Assembly: GCA_937958015.1 (NCBI GenBank)
Contig: CALGOA010000216.1
Coordinates: forward strand, 1-44,140
Reading direction: 5' to 3'
Length of the DNA stretch: 44,140 bases
Source of the DNA: an uncultured Acidimicrobiales bacterium
GTDB lineage: Bacteria > Actinomycetota > Acidimicrobiia > Acidimicrobiales > SZUA-35
How positions within the stretch are numbered: the first letter of the stretch is position 1; the number at the start of each line of letters is the position of its first letter. Positions 15,527-25,117 of the stretch are shown here, in pieces. The notes below the pieces were generated by a model, which did not search any database, was not told where the DNA came from, and saw only the letters and a list, made by a program, of their open reading frames with translations. Made by a program: the position numbers and the translations under genes.

Positions 15527-18500
15527 ATGAAACCCCTGCTGGTGGACGATACTTGCAGGGTGGAATCCACGCAGGCACCCGAGATTGTGCTTCGGCCGCG
15601 GCTGCTCAGGTTGCTGGCCCAGCGGTTCGAGACCCGGGTCACGCTGATCGAGGCCGCGGCGGGGTTCGGCAAATCCACGCTCGTGCATCAGGCGATGGCA
15701 GAGAATTCCCTGATCAGCGATGGTCTCGACGTGTTTGTCACGTGTGCGCCCACCATGTCCGACGGGAACCGACTGCTCACCGAGATTCTGAAGAAGATCG
15801 CTACGGCCAGCGGTGGATCCGAGGGCGCAACCTCCATTTCGGAGGCGATTCTTGCCGAGGCCCCACATCGGGTCTGTATCGTTCTCGACGACTTGGACCG
15901 GCTCGCACCCGGGTCACCGGCGCTCCAAATGGTCAACGACCTGGCCCGGGATATGCCGAGAAACGGGCACCTGTTGATCTCGACTCGCCCTCCGGTCCAG
16001 CTGCAACTGGCCCGTCTTGCAGCCTCGGGCAACGTGATCCGGCTCACTGAAGCCGAACTCGGATTTGACGACGATGAACTATCACATCTGCTTGGTCCCG
16101 GGCTGGCGGGCGTGATCGACCCGGCCACGTTGCGATGGCCGGTGATGGCGGGATTGACCCGTTCGGTGGGTCGTGCCGAGTCCGAGTCCTATCTCTGGGA
16201 GGAAGTGCTGCGCCCGATGGATCCCACGCAACGTCTTGATCTCGCTCGCCTCAGCCTGTTCGATGCGGTGGATCAGGAACTGGCGTCTTCCATCGGGATC
16301 GATTCGCCGCTGTCATCGCTGCTCGCCACGGTTCCCCTGGCGCCGGTTCGTGACGGTGTGGCTCGACTCCACGCCCTGTGGCGCCCGGTGTTGGCCCCGC
16401 TCCTCGACGATGAGGACCGCAATCGCACGTTGCTCGCCGGCGCAGCGCACCTGCGATCGAGCGGAAAAACCGTCGAGGCGGCGCAGCGATATGCCGAGGC
16501 CGGCAGTGTCGAGGGGATAACGGGTGTCGCCGCCGATATCACCGGGCATCTGCTGTCGTCGACCCGACTGGCGGATGTGCTGGCGATCGACCGGCTCCTC
16601 CCTGAGAAGCTGCGACAGACCAGCCTTGGACGTTACGTACGTTCGATCGGTCGGATGTCTACAAGCCTCACCGACGCTATGGCCGACCTCGAAACGCTGG
16701 CGATGGACGCAGCGGCTGAGGGCGAAACCGACCTTGCGATCAGGTCGTTGTGGCGATCGATCCAGATCGACGGCCTCCTTACGGGATTCCCCGCCGGGCC
16801 ACACCTGGCCGGCGAGGTCGAAGCGATCGCAGCCTCGGGCAACACCTTCGCCCAGGCGGTCGACGCCCGGCATCGCGCCGTGGTGGCATTGAGCGAGGGA
16901 CGAGCCGACGAGGCGCTTCGGATAGGGCGCACCGAGTTCGGCGGATTCGGATCCGACGCAGGTGTGCTGTTTGGAAACCTTGGCATCGACTCATTGGATC
17001 CTGAGGCGGTCCTGATGATGTCCGCAACGCTTGAGAACATGGAGGGCGCTCCGGATGAAGACGACCTCACCGAGGATGGTGCGGTCGACCTGTTCGGTGC
17101 TCAGGCCCTTTGGTTCAGTGGACTCGTCGACCCGGTCGAGGTTGCGCCGGTCGCACTGTCGCTCACCAATCTCGTCGAGAACCAACAGATGCGCCAGCAG
17201 GACCTGATGATGAACTGCGCGGTCGCCAACGTGCTCTTCGCGGCTGGCGAGGAGGTTGATGCCGAGCGGTTGGTCGCCCGCGCCGCCGAACTTGGATCTC
17301 AGTTCGAAGGCACCCATCTCGAGGCGTTCGGCCGGGTCGCCTCCGCCGCATTGCTTTCGTATCAGGGCAACGAAGACGCCGCCGAGGGAGAGCTGCTGGA
17401 AGCGTTGGCGGTCGCACCGATCTATCGCTGGCCTCACCGTCCATTCCTTACCGCTATTGCGGCGCTGTCATCGCTCACTTCGAATCCGTTGACCGACGTG
17501 CCCGTCGATCAGATGGGTGCTCCGTTTCAGCTTGCCGTGCAGGCCGGGGAGGCGCTGAAGTCATGGCGCAAGGGCGACCCCGATCCCGCTGCGGCGTTGC
17601 CGTGGCACCAATCGCTGCTGCTGCGAGCGCACGTGTGGCCAAACCAGTTGGCCGAGTTGGCGATCGCAGCTCTGAGCGCTGGCGAGCCGCCGTCGGAGTC
17701 GATCGGTCCTGTGATCGCCAGCCTGCCCGACGCTTCCACACGCCTCCGTCGGATCATCGACCGCCAACAGCAGATCGGTGATCATGTTCGGTCGTTCGTT
17801 GCCCATCACACCGACCCCACGCACACCGCCCTTGAGATTTCCACCCTCGGGCAGTTCAAACTGTCGATCAACGGGGAACCGCTGGAGTCTCCCGAGTGGC
17901 TTCGGCGCGAACGGGTCCGTGAACTGATGGCCGTGCTGGTGCAGCACCGCCGGATCATGCGAGTCGATGCGGCGCAGCTCCTCTGGCCGGACGCCCCGTC
18001 GGACAAGGCGTCGGCCAACCTGCGAACGAACCTTCGCCACCTACAGAACTGTCTGGAACCCGATCGGCGATCCGAAGGAACCTGGTTCGTGCGTTCCGAC
18101 AGCATGTGGCTGGAGCTTCCGGCGCAACGGTTCAGCCTGGACGCCAACCAGTTCGAACGGTGCGTTGCCGACGCCCGTCGTCACGAGGCGCAGGGGCTGC
18201 CGTCGCTGGCGCTCGAGTGTTATCAGATTGCGCTGGAGCACTACCAGGGCGACTACTTCGCCGAGTTCGTCGACAGCAACTGGCTCGAGTTCGATCGCAT
18301 TCGGTTGCGGTCGCTCGCGGCGCAGGCGTCGGCCCGGGTTGCTGAGTTGTTGCTGGCCCGGGGTGAACCGGAGGCGTCGGTATTGGCTGCCGATCGGGCG
18401 GTGCGGATGGAACCCCTGTTTGAGCGGGCCCATCGTGCCCGGGTCCGAGGATTGTTGGGACAGGAGGATAGGTCGGCGGCGCGGAGCGCGATGGAAGTGA

Positions 18501-18589
18501 CCTACCGGCTCCTGGCCGAGATGAAACTCACGCCCGAACCCGACACGGTGAAACTCGCCTCCAGCCTCGGCCTTACCTACGACACCTAA
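15527..18589 (+). CDS. STAND-type ATPase transcriptional regulator with C-terminal BTAD domain
   Basis: A 1020-residue cytoplasmic signal-transduction regulator. The N-terminal MalT-like NTPase has Walker A AAGFGKST (about 44-51) and Walker B RVCIVLDDLDRL. A long all-helical, TPR-like middle (about 300-740) probably senses a ligand or partner. The C-terminus carries an OmpR-like winged helix (LEISTLGQFKLSINGEPL, RERVRELMAVLVQHRR, LLWPD) and a bacterial transcriptional activator domain (ALECYQIALEHYQGDYFAEF, then TPR to the end), as in AfsR/SARP-like regulators. Nothing near it is an obvious target. It stands alone between repeat clusters, behind a perfect 24-bp palindrome. The ATG at 15527 has no clear ribosome-binding site; GTG 15560 is an alternative. 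Confidence 0.85.
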   Translation: MKPLLVDDTCRVESTQAPEIVLRPRLLRLLAQRFETRVTLIEAAAGFGKSTLVHQAMAENSLISDGLDVFVTCAPTMSDGNRLLTEILKKIATASGGSEGATSISEAILAEAPHRVCIVLDDLDRLAPGSPALQMVNDLARDMPRNGHLLISTRPPVQLQLARLAASGNVIRLTEAELGFDDDELSHLLGPGLAGVIDPATLRWPVMAGLTRSVGRAESESYLWEEVLRPMDPTQRLDLARLSLFDAVDQELASSIGIDSPLSSLLATVPLAPVRDGVARLHALWRPVLAPLLDDEDRNRTLLAGAAHLRSSGKTVEAAQRYAEAGSVEGITGVAADITGHLLSSTRLADVLAIDRLLPEKLRQTSLGRYVRSIGRMSTSLTDAMADLETLAMDAAAEGETDLAIRSLWRSIQIDGLLTGFPAGPHLAGEVEAIAASGNTFAQAVDARHRAVVALSEGRADEALRIGRTEFGGFGSDAGVLFGNLGIDSLDPEAVLMMSATLENMEGAPDEDDLTEDGAVDLFGAQALWFSGLVDPVEVAPVALSLTNLVENQQMRQQDLMMNCAVANVLFAAGEEVDAERLVARAAELGSQFEGTHLEAFGRVASAALLSYQGNEDAAEGELLEALAVAPIYRWPHRPFLTAIAALSSLTSNPLTDVPVDQMGAPFQLAVQAGEALKSWRKGDPDPAAALPWHQSLLLRAHVWPNQLAELAIAALSAGEPPSESIGPVIASLPDASTRLRRIIDRQQQIGDHVRSFVAHHTDPTHTALEISTLGQFKLSINGEPLESPEWLRRERVRELMAVLVQHRRIMRVDAAQLLWPDAPSDKASANLRTNLRHLQNCLEPDRRSEGTWFVRSDSMWLELPAQRFSLDANQFERCVADARRHEAQGLPSLALECYQIALEHYQGDYFAEFVDSNWLEFDRIRLRSLAAQASARVAELLLARGEPEASVLAADRAVRMEPLFERAHRARVRGLLGQEDRSAARSAMEVTYRLLAEMKLTPEPDTVKLASSLGLTYDT

Positions 18590-18633
18590 AGCGGTACGTG
18601 AACCCGCCCGAACCGCTCCAAACGGCGCCGAAC

Positions 18634-18668
18634 CCCCCTGAACCGCTCAATTCGAGCAGTTCAGGGGG
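18634..18668 (+). terminator. Strong hairpin after the STAND regulator gene
   Basis: CCCCCTGAACcGCTC (18634-18648) pairs with GAGCaGTTCAGGGGG (18654-18668), a 15-bp stem with one C/A mismatch and a 5-base loop. It lies 45 bases after the stop. No T-tract follows. Confidence 0.6.
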
Positions 18669-18757
18669 TCTGAACGGAAGCAAGAGCGTTTCGGGAGGAT
18701 TCACGGTTGCCGCCACGCCAGCAAGGCAGCACGCAGAGCGTGTGCCAGCTCCGTGCC

Positions 18758-18988
18758 AACGTGGCCGGAGCGACCCGACCTAGTCCGGGATCATGGAGCC
18801 CAGTGAACGCTCAGAATGGTGAGCGCGTTCGCCGCGCACCGCCCGAGGCGAGCGAAGGCAGGAAGCCTGCCTCCGTGGAACGTGGCCGGAGCGACCCGAC
18901 CTAGCCCGGGATCATGGAGCCCAGTGAACGCTCAGAATCAGGGACGCGTTCGCCTCGCTCCGTTGGAGGCGAGCGAAGGCAGGAAGAA
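18758..18988. repeat. Dispersed ~120-bp repeat, two right-hand copies
   Basis: Cores at 18758-18814 and 18870-18935 match the left copy at 15273-15338 nearly base for base; AACGTGG recurs 121 bp apart. Each is followed by a GC-rich spacer with a hairpin: CGCCTCgctccgttgGAGGCG at 18950-18970 is near-identical to the left one, and the spacer at 18832 is more diverged. The repeats end just before the aconitase stop at 19001. They and the terminator account for all of 18590-19000. Confidence 0.75.
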
Positions 18989-19000
18989 CAGGAAGCTCAG

Positions 19001-21292
19001 CTACGCCAGGTTGCGGCGGATGACGTTCAGGGCGCTACCGGCTTTGAACCACTCGATCTGCTCGGGGCTGAAGGTGTGGTTGCCTTCGAAGGTCCACGAC
19101 TCGCCTGAGGGCGGAGTTACCTGAACGGTGACGGGCACTCCGGGGGTGAGTTCGGCCAGGCCGGTGACGGCGATGCGGTCGTCCTCACCGATCTTGTCGT
19201 AGTCGGCCGGATCGGCGAACGTGAGCGGCACCATGCCCTGCTTCTTCAGGTTCGTCTCGTGAATCCGAGCGAAGGAGCGGGCGATGGCGACGAGACCGAG
19301 ACGGAAACGAGGCTCCATCGCGGCGTGCTCACGGCTGGAACCCTCGCCCATGTTTTCATCGCCGATGACGACCCAGGGCTGGTTGGCCTCGTGATAGTTC
19401 TTCGCCATGGCGGGGAAGGTTTCGATCTCGCCGCTGAGTTGGTTCTTTCCGTAACCAACCTCGTAGTCGGTTCCGTCAGCCTTCGTGAACGCATTGACCG
19501 CACCGAGGTACAGGTTTCCGGAGATGTTCTCGAGATGGCCTCGATACTTCAGCCAGGGACCGGCCATCGAGATGTGGTCGGTCGTGAACTTGCCCTGAGC
19601 CTTCACGAGGATTGGCAGGTCGGTGTAGTCGTTTCCGTCCCATGCCGGGAAGGGGGTGAGAAGCTGCAGTCGGTCCGAGCTCGGCGAGACAGCGACGTTG
19701 ATGCCGGACCCGTCGCCTGGGGGAGCGACGAAGGTCTCTTCGCCCTCGTCGAACCCCTGTGGGGGGAGTTCGATACCAACCGGCACCGAGAGCTGCACTT
19801 CCTCGCCGGCGTCGTTGGTCAGCGTGTCGTTGATCGGGTCGAAGTCAAGTCGACCCGCCAGCGCCAGCGCCATGACCGTCTCGGGTGAGGTCACGAACGC
19901 CAGGGTGGCGGCATCGCCATCGTTGCGTTTGGGGAAGTTTCGGTTGTAGCTGGTGACGATGGTGTTGGTCTCGCCCGGTTGACGTTCACCCGAGCGGTCC
20001 CACTGTCCGATGCAGGGACCACATGCGTTGGCCAGTACCTGCGCACCCATTGCCTCGAAGTCCGCGAGCAGGCCGTCGCGTTCGATAGTGGCCCGCACCA
20101 TCTCCGAGCCAGGGGTAACCAGCAGTTGGGTCTTGACCTTCAGGCCCTTGGCTGCAGCCTCGCGGGCGATCGAGGCGGCCCGGGTGATGTCTTCATACGA
20201 GCTGTTGGTGCAGCTACCGATGAGGGCGGCGCTGATCTCGAGCGGCCATCCCTCGCGTTCGGCTTCGGCGCCGAGGTCCTTCACCTCACGGGCGAGGTCG
20301 GGGGTGTGGGGGCCGTTGATGTGGGGGGTGAGTTCGTCGAGGTTGATCTCGATGACCTGGTCGTAGAAATCGGCGGGGTTGGCCAGCACCTCGTCGTCGG
20401 CTCGCAGGTGATGGGCAACGGCGTTTGCGGCATCGGCGGTGGCTTCGCGGCCGGTGCTCTTGAGGTAACGAGCGATGGCGTCGTCGTATCCAAAGATGCT
20501 GGTGGTCGCCCCGATTTCGGCGCCCATGTTGCAGATCGTGGCCTTGCCGGTGGCGCTGATGTTGTTGGCGCCGGGGCCGAAGTACTCGACGATGGCGCCG
20601 GTGCCGCCCTTGACCGTCAGGATCTCGGCGACCTTCAGGATGACGTCTTTGGGTGCGGTCCACCCGCTCAGAGAACCGGTCAGCCTCACACCGATTAGCT
20701 TCGGCCAACGAACGTTCCACGGGAACCCGGTCATGACGTCGACCGCGTCTGCACCGCCAACACCGATGGCGATCATTCCGAGCCCGCCACCGTTTGGCGT
20801 GTGGCTATCGGTTCCGATCATCATGCCACCCGGGAAGGCGTAGTTCTCGAGCACGACCTGGTGAATGATGCCCGAGCCGGGCTTCCAGAAGCCGCCGCCG
20901 TACTTGGCGCTGATCGACTCGAGGAAGTCGTAGACCTCTTCGTTGGTGTCAACCGCCCGGAGGAGGTCCTGCTTTGCTTCGACCTTGGCCTGAATCAGGT
21001 GGTCGCAGTGAGTTGTGGTTGGGACCTGCACCTCGGTGAGGCCGGCGGTGTCGAACTGCAGCCAGGCCATCTGTGCGGTGGCGTCCTGCATGGCGACCCG
21101 ATCGGGGCGGAAGTCGACGTAGCTGACACCCCGCTCAACCTCGGCGTCGGGTCGATCGAGGTGGTTGGCGAGGATTTTCTCGGACAGAGTGAGTGGACGG
21201 CCCATGCGGTCGCGCATGCCTCCCACTCGTTCATCCAGCGTGGCGTAGACCTTGTTGATGAGTTCGATGGGGGTCTCGGGACCGACGGCCAT
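19001..21292 (-). CDS. acn: Aconitate hydratase, mitochondrial type
   Basis: Aconitase interconverts citrate and isocitrate in the TCA cycle using a [4Fe-4S] cluster. The 763-residue product is the mitochondrial-type form, not the longer AcnA or the AcnB form. Cluster cysteines are C361 ([16 protein letters not shown]), C424 and C427 ([13 protein letters not shown]), with the same 63-residue spacing as in ACO2. Other landmarks are [36 protein letters not shown] and [10 protein letters not shown] in the swivel domain. AGGAG sits 9 bases before the ATG. It is divergent from a GntR/HutC-type regulator with 75 bp between, which is the obvious candidate regulator. Confidence 0.93.
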   Translation of the reverse strand: MAVGPETPIELINKVYATLDERVGGMRDRMGRPLTLSEKILANHLDRPDAEVERGVSYVDFRPDRVAMQDATAQMAWLQFDTAGLTEVQVPTTTHCDHLIQAKVEAKQDLLRAVDTNEEVYDFLESISAKYGGGFWKPGSGIIHQVVLENYAFPGGMMIGTDSHTPNGGGLGMIAIGVGGADAVDVMTGFPWNVRWPKLIGVRLTGSLSGWTAPKDVILKVAEILTVKGGTGAIVEYFGPGANNISATGKATICNMGAEIGATTSIFGYDDAIARYLKSTGREATADAANAVAHHLRADDEVLANPADFYDQVIEINLDELTPHINGPHTPDLAREVKDLGAEAEREGWPLEISAALIGSCTNSSYEDITRAASIAREAAAKGLKVKTQLLVTPGSEMVRATIERDGLLADFEAMGAQVLANACGPCIGQWDRSGERQPGETNTIVTSYNRNFPKRNDGDAATLAFVTSPETVMALALAGRLDFDPINDTLTNDAGEEVQLSVPVGIELPPQGFDEGEETFVAPPGDGSGINVAVSPSSDRLQLLTPFPAWDGNDYTDLPILVKAQGKFTTDHISMAGPWLKYRGHLENISGNLYLGAVNAFTKADGTDYEVGYGKNQLSGEIETFPAMAKNYHEANQPWVVIGDENMGEGSSREHAAMEPRFRLGLVAIARSFARIHETNLKKQGMVPLTFADPADYDKIGEDDRIAVTGLAELTPGVPVTVQVTPPSGESWTFEGNHTFSPEQIEWFKAGSALNVIRRNLA

Positions 21293-21367
21293 GGTGCAAC
21301 ACTCCTGTGCGTTCTGCGGGTGACGTGATACAACTATAATACAAGTTCATCTGAAGGGAAAGACCGA
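21293..21367. promoter_or_regulatory. Divergent aconitase/GntR promoter with an 11-bp direct repeat
   Basis: The only AT-rich stretch nearby. TATAAT at 21335-21340 is a consensus -10 for the regulator gene, with a poor -35 (TTCTGC) 17 bp upstream. ATACAA occurs at 21328 and 21339, exactly one helical turn apart, within ATACAACTATA/ATACAAGTTCA. This would suit binding by the GntR-type protein and overlaps the -10, so autoregulation together with control of aconitase is likely. Confidence 0.5.
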
Positions 21368-22075
21368 GTGCGCCAGATCCGTTATCACCAGATCGCCGAT
21401 TCGTTGCGCGAACGGCTGGTCGTTGGCGAGTTTGAAGCTGGACGTCTTCTGCCCAGCGAAGCTCAGATCGGCGAACGATACGAGGCCAGCAGGGTCACCG
21501 TGCGAAAGGCGCTGGAGGTGCTGCGGGGCGAGGGGCTGGTGGAGTCTCGACAGGGATTTGGCTGGATGGTTGCTGCGGTTCCGGTGTCCCAGCCCCTCAG
21601 TGGGCTGACCACCATCGAAGCCCAACTCGCCGCATCGGGCCGAACCGCCGAACGTCGGATTCTCGGTTTTTCGTTCGTCACAACCGACGGGCCTCGCCAA
21701 GCGGCGGCCAAGTTGGGGGACCGTGTTCTGGAAGTGCAGCGACTGAATCTGGCCGACGGTCAACCGTTCGCTCGCGTAACCGTGTGGTGTCGAGAGGATC
21801 TTGGCGCCACGCTGTCCAAGGCACAGGTCGCCAACGCCAGCTTCTATGACCTGATCGACAGCGACATCGGGGGCGCCACCCAGACCATCGGCGCGGATGT
21901 GGTGAGCGACGACGACGCCACCCTTCTGGGCGTGCCAGCACGCTCTGCGGTGTTGATGGTCGAGCGGACCACCTTTGACACCTCCGGCGCGGCGGTGCTG
22001 GTGGCGGAACATGTCTTTCCCTCCCATCTCACCCGTTTCGTAGTGGACCTGCCCGGTGGCATGCTTCCCGCGTAA
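21368..22075 (+). CDS. GntR/HutC-family transcriptional regulator (wHTH + UTRA)
   Basis: A 235-residue regulator. Residues 1-70 form a GntR winged helix (YHQIADSLRERLVVGEFEAGRLLPSEAQIGERYEASRVTVRKAL). The remainder is a UTRA ligand domain (QRLNLADGQPFARVTVWCRED, then TTFDTSGAAVLVAEHVFPS). It starts at GTG 21368 with GAAGGGA about 10 bases upstream. It is transcribed divergently from aconitase, and the shared 75-bp region contains an 11-bp direct repeat, so it probably controls aconitase in response to a small metabolite; the ligand is not predictable. Confidence 0.88.
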   Translation: MRQIRYHQIADSLRERLVVGEFEAGRLLPSEAQIGERYEASRVTVRKALEVLRGEGLVESRQGFGWMVAAVPVSQPLSGLTTIEAQLAASGRTAERRILGFSFVTTDGPRQAAAKLGDRVLEVQRLNLADGQPFARVTVWCREDLGATLSKAQVANASFYDLIDSDIGGATQTIGADVVSDDDATLLGVPARSAVLMVERTTFDTSGAAVLVAEHVFPSHLTRFVVDLPGGMLPA

Positions 22076-22143
22076 CTGCACCGGCGTCGGCCGGTGATTG
22101 TGGTTCGAGTGGGTTAACCACGGGCCGAATCGGCCGATGGAGG

Positions 22144-22644
22144 GTGGTGTTCCGGTCTGTTCCCGCCCTCGTGCTGCTGTCGTTTGTCCTCGTACTCGCC
22201 GGTTGCTCCCAGGAGACCCCCAGCGAGGTGGTTTCACCCGAGATCTCGGTCGGTGACCTGGTTGCCGAGGGGCACTCGCCCGAAGTCGCTGATTGTGTGC
22301 TCGGCCTTGCCGATGGAACCGCAGCCGATGGCCCCTCCGACGCGCTGATCGACTCGTGTTCGCGGGCCGAGGCAATGCTGAACGAACCCGAGTCAAAGCC
22401 GGTCGAGTTGGCCTTTGCCGGGCCGACCGCCTACGGCGATGATCCCGTGCTCGACGGGCTCTGGGACCGCTGCGAAGCTGGCGAAGGCATGGCCTGTGAT
22501 GAACTGTGGGAACGGGCCCCGGTCGACAGTGACTACGAACGATTCGGCGTCACCTGCGGCGAACGTCAGAACGTCTTGAACTGCTCGGAACTGGTGCCCG
22601 AAGGATCCGACACGGATGAGGGCGAAGTCTCCGACGAGGAGTAG
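22144..22644 (+). CDS. Secreted lipoprotein of unknown function
   Basis: A 166-residue protein with a type II signal peptide: hydrophobic VPALVLLSFVLVLAGC, lipobox LAGC with Cys at residue 20. The mature part is acidic. A C-terminal Cys-containing segment (GMACDELWERAPVDSDYERFGVTCGER) resembles a short domain found in many actinobacterial exported proteins. Starts are GTG 22144 or GTG 22147; GGAGG lies immediately before, so the true start is uncertain. The last 79 bases overlap the convergent CoA-transferase gene. Confidence 0.75.
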   Translation: MVFRSVPALVLLSFVLVLAGCSQETPSEVVSPEISVGDLVAEGHSPEVADCVLGLADGTAADGPSDALIDSCSRAEAMLNEPESKPVELAFAGPTAYGDDPVLDGLWDRCEAGEGMACDELWERAPVDSDYERFGVTCGERQNVLNCSELVPEGSDTDEGEVSDEE

Positions 22645-23849
22645 CTAGCTAGCTGACTGGTGGTCTGCTCGGACAGCCAGGCTCGAACCTGGTCGCTGTC
22701 CTCTCCCAGTGCCGGTGGCCTCTTGCGACCACGAAGAGGAGTGTCGCTAAGTGTCATTGGAGCGCGAGGTCCGGCGATGCCCTCCACGTCCCAGACCGGC
22801 TGCAGACCGAGTTCGTCGGCGGCGGCGAAGGCTTCGGTGATCGTATTGATCGGTCCGGCTGGCACCCGGGCTGCGAGCAACAGTTCAGTCCATTCGGCCG
22901 CCGGCCTCGTGAGCAGATAGGGAGCCAGGAGTTCACCCATCACTCGAATGTTCGCAACTCGATCCCGGTTCGTTGCGAACCGTTCATCGGCCGCCAGTTC
23001 GGGGGCTTGGATAACTTCGCAAATGCGTTGCCACTGTCGATCGTTTCCGGTGGCGATGATGAAGGGTCCGTCGGATGCGGTGAAGACCTCATAGGGCGCA
23101 ACCGAGGCGTGGCGATTGCCGGCCCGGGTGGGACTGCTGCCGGTCAGCAGTGACGCTGAGCTGGCGTTGACCATGCCTGCGAGTAGCGACTGCATGAGCG
23201 AGACGTCCACGACCTGACCTCGGCCGCCGTTGGTGTGGCGGGCGTGTAGTGCGGCGAGAATTCCGGCCAGCGAGTGAAGTCCGGCGAGAACGTCGACCAT
23301 CGCCACCCCCACCCGATAGGGGTCACCGTCGGCAGGACCTGTGAGGCTCATCAGCCCGCCCATGCCCTGGACCAGAAAGTCGAAGCCGGGCATGGCCGCC
23401 CCGGCGCCTTCGGTGCCGAACCCACTTATGGTGCAGTACACAGCCTTCGGGTTCGCCTCGAGAAGCGACGTGGAGTCGAGCCCGAAACTCGCCATCACAC
23501 CGGGCCGGAAGTTCTCGATAACAACGTCGGCGCGGTGGGCCAGGCGAGTGGCGATGGCGAGGTCCTCGGCGTCGGTCATGTCAAGCGTGATGCTCTTCTT
23601 GTTTCGGTTGATCGAGGCGTAGTAGGTGGACATCCCGTCATCGAGGAAGGGTGGCCAGTGTCGGGTGTCGTCGCCGCCGTCGGGCCGTTCCACCTTGATC
23701 ACCTCCGCCCCCATGTCGGCCAGATGCATCGTGCACAGAGGCCCAGCCAGCACTCTCGAGAAGTCCGCAACGACGATCCCAGCAAGTGGACCCGGACCAC
23801 CGTGGTCGTCTCCGCCGTCGTTTGCCTGCGCTTCGGTCTCGCCATTCAC
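22566..23849 (-). CDS. CaiB/BaiF family CoA-transferase
   Basis: A 427-residue family III CoA-transferase that moves CoA between acyl groups via an Asp-bound anhydride. Visible landmarks are VADFSRVLAGPLCTMHLADMG, INRNKKSITLDM, VVIENFRPGVM and GRGQVVDVSLMQSL, whose Asp is the expected nucleophile. The substrate cannot be read from sequence. The start is GTG 23849, with AGG 8 bases upstream; TTG 23858 is an alternative. The last about 26 residues are Ser-rich and antisense to the lipoprotein gene, beyond the usual family end, so the stop may have been lost and a new tail acquired. Confidence 0.88.
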   Translation of the reverse strand: MNGETEAQANDGGDDHGGPGPLAGIVVADFSRVLAGPLCTMHLADMGAEVIKVERPDGGDDTRHWPPFLDDGMSTYYASINRNKKSITLDMTDAEDLAIATRLAHRADVVIENFRPGVMASFGLDSTSLLEANPKAVYCTISGFGTEGAGAAMPGFDFLVQGMGGLMSLTGPADGDPYRVGVAMVDVLAGLHSLAGILAALHARHTNGGRGQVVDVSLMQSLLAGMVNASSASLLTGSSPTRAGNRHASVAPYEVFTASDGPFIIATGNDRQWQRICEVIQAPELAADERFATNRDRVANIRVMGELLAPYLLTRPAAEWTELLLAARVPAGPINTITEAFAAADELGLQPVWDVEGIAGPRAPMTLSDTPLRGRKRPPALGEDSDQVRAWLSEQTTSQLASYSSSETSPSSVSDPSGTSSEQFKTF

Positions 23850-23904
23850 ACTGGGCAACCTAGATGGTCGGCTGCCAACTCAACGATCCCTGAGCCCAAT
23901 CCGG

Positions 23905-25038
23905 TCAGATGGCCTTTGTGCCGAATCGGCGTTTGATCTCGTCGACTGCTGCGTCCACTTCCGGTGGGCGACCGGGTTCGAACAGCAGTGACTGTTGCAC
24001 GTTGTTTGGCGCCGTCAGATTGCTGATCGAGATCCCGACCTTCGTGCAGGCCCCGCTGCGCACAAACTCGAGTTCCTGATTGAACAACTTCTTGGCGGCT
24101 CGCCCGATGGCGGCCGAGGACCATGTGGCCTCGGGCAGGGTGGTCGACCGGCTGAACGAACGAAAGTTATTGTCCCGCAGATTCAACGTGACGGTGCGGC
24201 CCATGAGGTCCTTCGAGCGCATCGAGCCCGAAATGCTTTCCACCAACTCCAACAGCACCATGCGGGCGTCGTCACCGGTCATGACGCCCGACGGCACTGC
24301 ACGCTGTGAGCCGATCGACTTGCGCTTCCGGTTGGTCTCGATCCGGCGGGGATCGCAGTTGTTGGCCAGCGCCTGAAGGTGGTGGGTGTGGGCCACGCCG
24401 ATTGAGGCGGCGAGTCGTTCCGGGTCTGCGGTGGCCAACTCGCCGACCGTCGCAATGGCCAGTTGGCCCAGCTTCTCCGTGGTCTTCTTGCCGACCCCCC
24501 AGAGTTTGTTGACCGGGAGAGGCCACAGGAAGTCCAGTTCGCCACCTTCGGGGATCACGAGCAGTCCATCCGGTTTTCCCGCCTGGCTTGCCACCTTTGC
24601 GCAGTGTTTGGTGGTGGCGACACCGACGGTGATGGGGAGGCCGACCTCGTCACGGATTCGGCGCCGGAGGGTCCCGGCGATCTTGGGTGCGGGTCCCACG
24701 ATCTTTCGTAGCCCGGTCACATCGATGAACGCCTCGTCGATCGATACGCCCTCAACCAGAGGAGACGTGTCATGAAAGATCTCGAAGACCTTGCGGCTGG
24801 CTTCCACATAAGCGTCCATTCGGGCATCGACCACCAGGGCCTCGGGGCAGAGTCGAAGGGCTGCGGCGGTTCCCATCGCGGTTCGAACACCCTTGGCTTT
24901 CGCTTCATAACTGGACGCCAGCACGATGCCGCGGCCCACGATCATCGGGCGATTGCGAAGCGTCGGGTCGTCGCGTTGTTCGACCGACGCGTAGAACGAG
25001 TCCAGGTCGGCGTGGAGGATCGAAGCGGGCACAAACAT
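23905..25038 (-). CDS. dinB: DNA polymerase IV (Y family, DinB)
   Basis: A 377-residue translesion polymerase. Catalytic acids D11 (HADLDSFYASVE) and D101/E102 (SIDEAF) are present, as are the helix-hairpin-helix thumb (VNKLWGVGKKTTEKLGQL) and the little finger. QQSLLFE near the C-terminus resembles a sliding-clamp-binding peptide. The start is the ATG at 25038, because the family begins a few residues before ILHADLDSF. That codon sits inside a LexA box, so the mRNA is probably leaderless or nearly so and the gene is SOS-controlled. Confidence 0.93.
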   Translation of the reverse strand: MFVPASILHADLDSFYASVEQRDDPTLRNRPMIVGRGIVLASSYEAKAKGVRTAMGTAAALRLCPEALVVDARMDAYVEASRKVFEIFHDTSPLVEGVSIDEAFIDVTGLRKIVGPAPKIAGTLRRRIRDEVGLPITVGVATTKHCAKVASQAGKPDGLLVIPEGGELDFLWPLPVNKLWGVGKKTTEKLGQLAIATVGELATADPERLAASIGVAHTHHLQALANNCDPRRIETNRKRKSIGSQRAVPSGVMTGDDARMVLLELVESISGSMRSKDLMGRTVTLNLRDNNFRSFSRSTTLPEATWSSAAIGRAAKKLFNQELEFVRSGACTKVGISISNLTAPNNVQQSLLFEPGRPPEVDAAVDEIKRRFGTKAI

Positions 25039-25045
25039 ATGTTCG
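25032..25045. promoter_or_regulatory. LexA box overlapping the dinB start codon
   Basis: On the minus strand CGAACATATGTTTG matches CGAAC-N4-GTTCG with one mismatch; the ATAT centre is the same as in well-known actinobacterial SOS boxes. The ATG of dinB (25038-25036) is inside it. Confidence 0.7.
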
Positions 25046-25076
25046 CTTCTCGTCGCAGCCCGGTCAAGCCCTGATA

Positions 25077-25117
25077 CGGATGGGTAAGGGCCCAAAAAGT
25101 GGGCTCGGGGCCATCCG
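25077..25117. other. Imperfect hairpin in the dinB/nucleotidase divergent region
   Basis: CGGATGG (25077-25083) pairs with CCATCCG (25111-25117). An inner near-match GGGCCC/GGGCTC flanks a run of five A. It lies between two divergent genes, so it is not a terminator for either. Role unknown. Confidence 0.35.
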
